DNA from: Defluviicoccus sp.
GTDB taxonomy: Bacteria; Pseudomonadota; Alphaproteobacteria; MPNO01
Reading direction: 5' to 3'
Assembly: GCA_028820945.1 (NCBI GenBank)
Contig: JAPPHW010000188.1
Coordinates: 1-10,322 of the forward strand
DNA: 10,322 nt
The translations under genes and the position numbers were made by a program. The notes beneath the pieces were generated by a model. The model made no database searches. It was not told the DNA's origin and saw only the letters and a list, made by a program, of their open reading frames with translations. The first letter of the stretch is position 1; the number at the start of each line of letters is the position of its first letter. Below are positions 6,403-10,322 of the stretch, one piece after another.

Positions 6403-7827
6403 TCACCCCCCGAACAGATCGCCGAACTTCGCGGTCACCCGCGCTTCGAGCTCGGCGCTGTTGCGGACCACGGCGGGGAAGTCGTCGCCGCGCGCGAAGG
6501 GCTTGCAGGCATCGACCACCACGCGGGCGTTGCGGCGGTCGTCGTGGCTGTAGCACATCGGGTCGAGGTGGGTGCTCCAGCCGCCCTGGATCGTCTCGAT
6601 ATCCTCGCGCGGGTCGCAGCGGGTGCACATCGCCCACAGCACGTCGTTCATGTTGGCCGGGTCGATGTCGTCGTCGACCACCACCACCCAGCGGTTGGCG
6701 TAGGCGCCGGCGTGGCACTGCGAGGCGATCATGCCGGCCTGCTTGGAATGGCCGCCATACATCTGCCTGATCGAGACGGTGAGCCACATCCGGCTGCCGC
6801 CCGCCTCGTGCGCCCAGACGCCCTTGACCTCAGGCACGCCGGCGGCCTCCAGCTGGTTCCACACCGCGCCGCAGCGATAGGTGCCGCGGTAGAACGTGTC
6901 GTCGTTGGGCGGCACGCCCGGGATCGCGCCCAAGAGGATCGGCTCGTCGCGGTGCATGAAGGTCTCGATTCGGATGGCGGGCTCGGGGTGCATGTCGCCC
7001 GCGTAGTAGCCTGCCCACTCGCCGAACGGCCCCTCGTCGACCAGGTCGTCGCGCGCCACGTACCCCTCGAAGGCGATCTCGGCATTGGCCGGGACGGGAA
7101 GCCCGGTCCTCGGCATGTTGATGATCTGCACCCCCTCGCCCAGCAGCCCGCCGGCGCAGTCGTACTCGTTCGCGCCGTGCGGCATCTCCAGCCCGGCGAC
7201 CATGAACAGCGCCGGGTGCATGCCGGCGACCACGGCGACGGGGCAGCGCTCGCCGCGGTCGAAATACTTGTTCATGATCATGTTGCCGTGCTTGCCCCTG
7301 GACACCATGACCGAGGCGGTCCTGGGGTCGTGCGCCTGGACGCGGTAGGCGCCGTAATTGACCCAGCCCGAATCCGGGTCCTTCATCACCACCATGCAGG
7401 CGGTGCCGATATAGTAGCCGCCGTCGCGCTCGTGCCAGCGGGGCGACGGGATGGCGGTGATGTCGATGTCGTCGCCCTCGAATAGGTTCTCGTTGAGGGG
7501 TCCGCCGTTGACCTCGACCGGGGCGTGGATCGGCTGGTCGCGCATGTAGTCCCGCCAGTAATTCACGAGATCGACCTCCGGCGTGTCGATGGGGAGGCCG
7601 AGCGCGAGATTGATGCGCGGCACCGAGGTCAGGATGTTGGCGAGCACCCGGTGGCCTTTCGGATAGCCCGGCACGTCGTCGAACATCACCGCCGGGTTGG
7701 TCATCCTGCGCATCGCGATGTCGACGATGCCGCCGATCTCTTCCTCGCGGTCGGCGCCGGTGACGGTCTCCAGCTGGCCCGCCGCGTCGAGCTCGTCGAT
7801 CCAGTCTCTCAGATCCTTGTTCGCCAC
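6403..7827 (-). CDS. UbiD-family prenylated-FMN-dependent decarboxylase
   Basis: This is a 474-residue reversible (de)carboxylase of the UbiD family, whose members act on aromatic, heteroaromatic or alpha,beta-unsaturated acids with prenylated FMN. The opening (V/M)ANKDLRDWIDEL is typical. The cofactor and metal residues fall at the right spacing: Asn157 and Arg162 in NYGAYR, His180 in RGKH, Glu221 in NEYDCAG. The catalytic Glu265 and Glu270 sit in DEGPFGEWAGYY, so with Arg162 the E-R-E set is complete and the enzyme should be active. The GTG start at 7827 is set by GGGAGGA (plus 7834-7840) 6 nt upstream; the same frame is open far upstream but only as a shadow of the Rieske gene. It follows the Rieske gene by 29 nt, clearly in one operon. 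The UbiX prenyltransferase needed for the cofactor is not in the window. The substrate is unknown. Confidence 0.92.
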   Translation of the reverse strand: MANKDLRDWIDELDAAGQLETVTGADREEEIGGIVDIAMRRMTNPAVMFDDVPGYPKGHRVLANILTSVPRINLALGLPIDTPEVDLVNYWRDYMRDQPIHAPVEVNGGPLNENLFEGDDIDITAIPSPRWHERDGGYYIGTACMVVMKDPDSGWVNYGAYRVQAHDPRTASVMVSRGKHGNMIMNKYFDRGERCPVAVVAGMHPALFMVAGLEMPHGANEYDCAGGLLGEGVQIINMPRTGLPVPANAEIAFEGYVARDDLVDEGPFGEWAGYYAGDMHPEPAIRIETFMHRDEPILLGAIPGVPPNDDTFYRGTYRCGAVWNQLEAAGVPEVKGVWAHEAGGSRMWLTVSIRQMYGGHSKQAGMIASQCHAGAYANRWVVVVDDDIDPANMNDVLWAMCTRCDPREDIETIQGGWSTHLDPMCYSHDDRRNARVVVDACKPFARGDDFPAVVRNSAELEARVTAKFGDLFGG

Positions 7828-7856
7828 GCGCGATCCTCCCTTGCCGCAAAATCCGT

Positions 7857-9209
7857 TTATTCGGCCGCGACCCGCACCGGTCCGGCGGTGTTGCCCGGCA
7901 CGAGGTCCTGCCAGCGCTCGCCCTCGGTCAGGACCGTCTCCGCCCTCGCACGGACCGTCGAATAGTCGGTAATCGAAAGGCCCAGCGGATCCCCGCCGGC
8001 CTCGTTCAGGCGCACCGATTCGAGCAGCCGCTTGCGCAGGCGGATGACCGCGCCGTCGGACGGCACGAGGTATTCCTTGCTGCGGTCGACGATGGGGCCC
8101 ATCGAGACCGCGATCACCGCGTCCTCCTGCTCGATGCCGGTGAAGCCGGAGAAGTTGCGGTCCAGGTGCCGCCGGTCCTGGCCCAGGCGGTCGTCCCAGC
8201 TGGCGCGGAAGTTGCAGTCCGTGTCGTTCCAGAAGCGCGGGTCGGCGAGCCCCATCGTGTCGACGATCTCCTGCCGGTCGAGCGGCCCCGGCGCGTCGAA
8301 CACCAGATAGGTCGCCGTCAGATCGTCCCGCATCGGGACCTCGAAGACATAGAAGTCGAAGGCGTGCGCGGGGATGATCCGCCCGGTCGGGAACATCACC
8401 GGGGTGATCCGGACGTTCCAGCGCTTCCGGCCGTCGTCGGCCGGCGCGGCCTTGCGGAAGGCAGCGTAGTGGTAGCCGTAATCTGTGTCCTCCATATGCA
8501 GCTCGACATTGGCGTCGAAGATGCTGTCCCCGACATACATCGTGGATTTCTCGGACATCGCGCCGGCCTTCTCGCCGACCTTCGTGCTGTCGTTCTCGTT
8601 CGCCGTGTCGCCGCCGGCGAAGGCGCCGACCTTCCAGCCCGGGTTCATCATGTTCATGTGGAGCACCCCGACATGGGACGAGTCGGTGCCGCCCTCGTAC
8701 AGCTGGAGGTAGTTGGCCCCGGTGTTGATCCTGAGGATCACGCAATTCTCTTCCGGGCTGTCGAAGAAGCGGTAGCGCTGGAAGGGCGGCCGTTTCTCCG
8801 CCGGGCCGATATAGGTCCAGACGAAGCCGCCGTCCTCGACGGCCGGCCAGGCCGGCTGGCGCACCTTGATGCGCATCGAAGGGTCGCAGTTGGGCGATTC
8901 CAGCACCGTGCCGTCGACCGCGAACTTCCAGCCGTGCAGCAGGCAGCGGATGCCGCCGTTCTCCACCCGGCCGAGCGCCAGCGAGGCGCGGCGGTGCACG
9001 CAGAACTCGTCGATGACGCCGACCTTGCCGCTCGAGTCGCGGAACACCACGAAGTTCTCGCCGAGGAGCTGGGTGCGGAGCGGGTCGCAGTCGGGACCCG
9101 GCAATTGCCGCGACGCCGCGATGGGCAGCCAATAGCGCCGCATGGCACGGCCCATCGGGGTGTCCGGCCCGACGCGGGTCAGGATTTCGTTTTCTTCCCG
9201 GCTCAGCAC
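7857..9209 (-). CDS. Rieske non-heme iron oxygenase, alpha subunit (phthalate dioxygenase-like)
   Basis: This is a 450-residue ring-hydroxylating or O-demethylating oxygenase alpha subunit. The Rieske [2Fe-2S] ligands are Cys70-x-His72, then 16 residues, then Cys89-x2-His92. The mononuclear iron site is in GGTDSSHVGVLH: bridging Asp176, ligands His179 and His184. A candidate third ligand is Asp363 in EQEDAV, ahead of SMGPIVDRSKEYL. The opening TPMGRAMRRYWLP (17-29) and the MGPIVDRS signature place it with the phthalate dioxygenase-like, alpha-only oxygenases. The GTG start at 9209 has GGAGGAC 7 nt upstream. It lies 37 nt after the FMN dehydrogenase gene and 29 nt before the UbiD gene. No ferredoxin or reductase to feed it electrons is present, so these must be supplied from elsewhere. 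The aromatic substrate cannot be read from the sequence. Confidence 0.93.
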   Translation of the reverse strand: MLSREENEILTRVGPDTPMGRAMRRYWLPIAASRQLPGPDCDPLRTQLLGENFVVFRDSSGKVGVIDEFCVHRRASLALGRVENGGIRCLLHGWKFAVDGTVLESPNCDPSMRIKVRQPAWPAVEDGGFVWTYIGPAEKRPPFQRYRFFDSPEENCVILRINTGANYLQLYEGGTDSSHVGVLHMNMMNPGWKVGAFAGGDTANENDSTKVGEKAGAMSEKSTMYVGDSIFDANVELHMEDTDYGYHYAAFRKAAPADDGRKRWNVRITPVMFPTGRIIPAHAFDFYVFEVPMRDDLTATYLVFDAPGPLDRQEIVDTMGLADPRFWNDTDCNFRASWDDRLGQDRRHLDRNFSGFTGIEQEDAVIAVSMGPIVDRSKEYLVPSDGAVIRLRKRLLESVRLNEAGGDPLGLSITDYSTVRARAETVLTEGERWQDLVPGNTAGPVRVAAE

Positions 9210-9246
9210 GGTCCTCGTCCTCCGTCGATCGTGCGCGCTCCGCGGA

Positions 9247-10322
9247 TCATTGCCCGATTTCCGCGCGGCGCAAGACGGGACTCGCGCGTTCCCCGACCCG
9301 GAAGGCGCCTTCGTGGCGCACGGCGACGGAGCGGAGCTCGTCCAGGCTCTCGCAGCCGAGCTGGCCGAGGGTCGCGCGGATATCCTCGACGAAGAGGTCG
9401 ATCAGGTGCCCGGGACCCCGCGCGCCGAGCGCGCCGAGGCTCCACAGGAACGCCTTGCCGGCGAACGCCGCGTCCGCGCCGAGCGCGACCGCGCGGGCCA
9501 CGTCGACGCCCGACCGCACGCCGCTGTCGAGGACGATCGTCGCCCGTCCGCCAACCCGTTCCACGATCCCGGGAAGCAGGTCGATCGAGGGCGGCAGCGC
9601 GTCGATCTGCCGCCCGCCGTGGTTGGAGACGACGATCCCGTCGAGCCCGAGCGAGACCGCGCGCTCGGCGTCGTCCGGGTGGAGGACGGCCTTCAGCACC
9701 ATCGGCTTCTTCCACTTGTCGCGGTAGCGCGCGATCTCGTCCCAGGTGAACGCGCCGCCGAACTCGCGCTCCACGAACGCCGCGGTCGCGGCGAAGGTCG
9801 GGTCGGCACCGATATAGGGCGCGAACGACACGAAACGGGGGACGCCGTTCCTGAGCAGCGAGCGGAACCAGCGCGGCGACGACAAGGCTTCCATGCGCAG
9901 CCGGGCGGTCATGCGGAAGGGGTTCGATATCCCGCTCTTCACCTCGCGCGGCCGGGTCGTGCGGATCGGCGTGTCGACGGTCAGCACCAGCACGTGCGCG
10001 CCGGCGTCCGCGGCGCGGCGTACCAGGTCGAAGCCGATCTCGTGGTCGTTGCGCGAGAACCGGTAGAGTTGGAACCACAGCACGTCGGGGGCGATCTCCG
10101 CCGCGCGCTCGACGTCGATTCCCGACATCACGCCGAGCGTATAGGGGATGCGCGCCGCCTGGGCGGCGGCGGCGAGGTAGGTCTCCGCGCCGGGGAACAC
10201 GGTGCCCGGCCCGCCGATCGGCGCGATGCCGAGGGGCGCCGCGTAGTCGCGTCCGAACAGGGTCGTCTCGGCGGCGGGCGGCTCGACCACCCGGGCGTAG
10301 CGCGGCACCAGCTGCACGTCGT
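9247..10322 (-). CDS. FMN-dependent alpha-hydroxy-acid dehydrogenase/oxidase, N-terminus beyond the window edge
   Basis: About 358 residues of a (S)-2-hydroxy-acid dehydrogenase/oxidase of the lactate, mandelate and glycolate family are visible. These enzymes oxidise the hydroxy acid to a 2-oxo acid with FMN. The frame is open through the right edge: the GTG at 10317 reads within DVQLVPRY, the family's conserved first part, so roughly 20-40 residues are missing. Seen from that codon: APIGGPG (32-38), QLYR (83-86), TVDTP (113-117), the FMN/substrate Lys209 in VLKA, catalytic His233 and Arg236 in SNHGGRQID, and the FMN-phosphate loop DSGVRSGVDVARAVALGAD (264-282). The loop ends in GKAF where most members have GRA or GRP, a minor departure. 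It is the first visible gene of the operon with the Rieske and UbiD genes. A mandelate- or lactate-like substrate is possible but unproven. Confidence 0.9.
   Translation of the reverse strand, partial: DVQLVPRYARVVEPPAAETTLFGRDYAAPLGIAPIGGPGTVFPGAETYLAAAAQAARIPYTLGVMSGIDVERAAEIAPDVLWFQLYRFSRNDHEIGFDLVRRAADAGAHVLVLTVDTPIRTTRPREVKSGISNPFRMTARLRMEALSSPRWFRSLLRNGVPRFVSFAPYIGADPTFAATAAFVEREFGGAFTWDEIARYRDKWKKPMVLKAVLHPDDAERAVSLGLDGIVVSNHGGRQIDALPPSIDLLPGIVERVGGRATIVLDSGVRSGVDVARAVALGADAAFAGKAFLWSLGALGARGPGHLIDLFVEDIRATLGQLGCESLDELRSVAVRHEGAFRVGERASPVLRRAEIGQ

Noticed and set aside
7828..9132. Extension of the UbiD frame upstream through the Rieske gene, suggesting a 909-residue protein
   Set aside because: The extension is an out-of-frame Arg/Gly-rich shadow of the Rieske gene. 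The UbiD family N-terminus begins at the GTG at 7827 with its own GGGAGGA site.
8166..9749. A 527-codon plus-strand frame across the Rieske and FMN dehydrogenase genes
   Set aside because: It is antisense to two genes with intact catalytic motifs. Its own product has no domain and is Arg/Ala-rich in the way expected from high GC third positions.
1..10322. CRISPR array, tRNA/rRNA genes, insertion sequence or phage genes
   Set aside because: No short regular repeats with spacers, no recognisable RNA gene, and no transposase, integrase or phage protein in any frame with real coding character. The 396-bp repeats are protein-domain repeats.

Overview
The window is GC-rich and reads as proteobacterial, most likely alphaproteobacterial. 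The evidence is dense coding with GTG starts on two genes, high GC third positions, short or overlapping gene junctions, and a pair of inverted 38-nt palindromic intergenic elements (CCYTCGATACG...GGGTGAGG type) resembling a repeat family common between alphaproteobacterial genes. It looks like an accessory catabolic region: uptake genes plus several oxidative, decarboxylating and hydrolytic enzymes. It contains no RNA gene, transposase, CRISPR array or transcription factor that I can see.

Layout. Bases 1-201 hold no convincing gene. They contain a strong GC hairpin at the end of the first permease gene and one very short plus-strand reading frame with an excellent ribosome binding site. Bases 202-3848, minus strand, form an ABC importer unit of the oligopeptide/nickel/opine class, transcribed as periplasmic binding protein, DppB-type permease, DppC-type permease. 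The two ATPases are not in the window. Bases 4137-4937, minus strand, encode an alpha/beta hydrolase close to 3-oxoadipate enol-lactonase (PcaD). Divergent from it, across a 136-nt gap, is a plus-strand gene (5074-6270) whose product is three tandem RidA/YjgF domains in one chain. Bases 6271-6402 are a convergent gap filled with the inverted palindromic pair. Bases 6403-10322, minus strand, form a second operon, transcribed as an FMN-dependent alpha-hydroxy-acid dehydrogenase (start lies beyond the right edge), a Rieske-type aromatic-ring oxygenase alpha subunit, and a UbiD-family prenylated-FMN decarboxylase.

How they may work together (inference). A solute-binding ABC system imports a substrate. 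The Rieske oxygenase, UbiD decarboxylase and 2-hydroxy-acid dehydrogenase could process an aromatic or heteroaromatic carboxylate. The PcaD-like hydrolase could act on a ring-cleavage lactone or a related ester or amide. The triple RidA protein could deal with an enamine/imine or other reactive intermediate, although all three of its domains lack the arginine needed for classical RidA deaminase chemistry.

The most unusual item is this triple RidA protein. It is made of three in-register 132-residue units, so one chain could mimic the usual RidA homotrimer. Its third unit resembles unit 1 in the N-terminal half and unit 2 in the C-terminal half.
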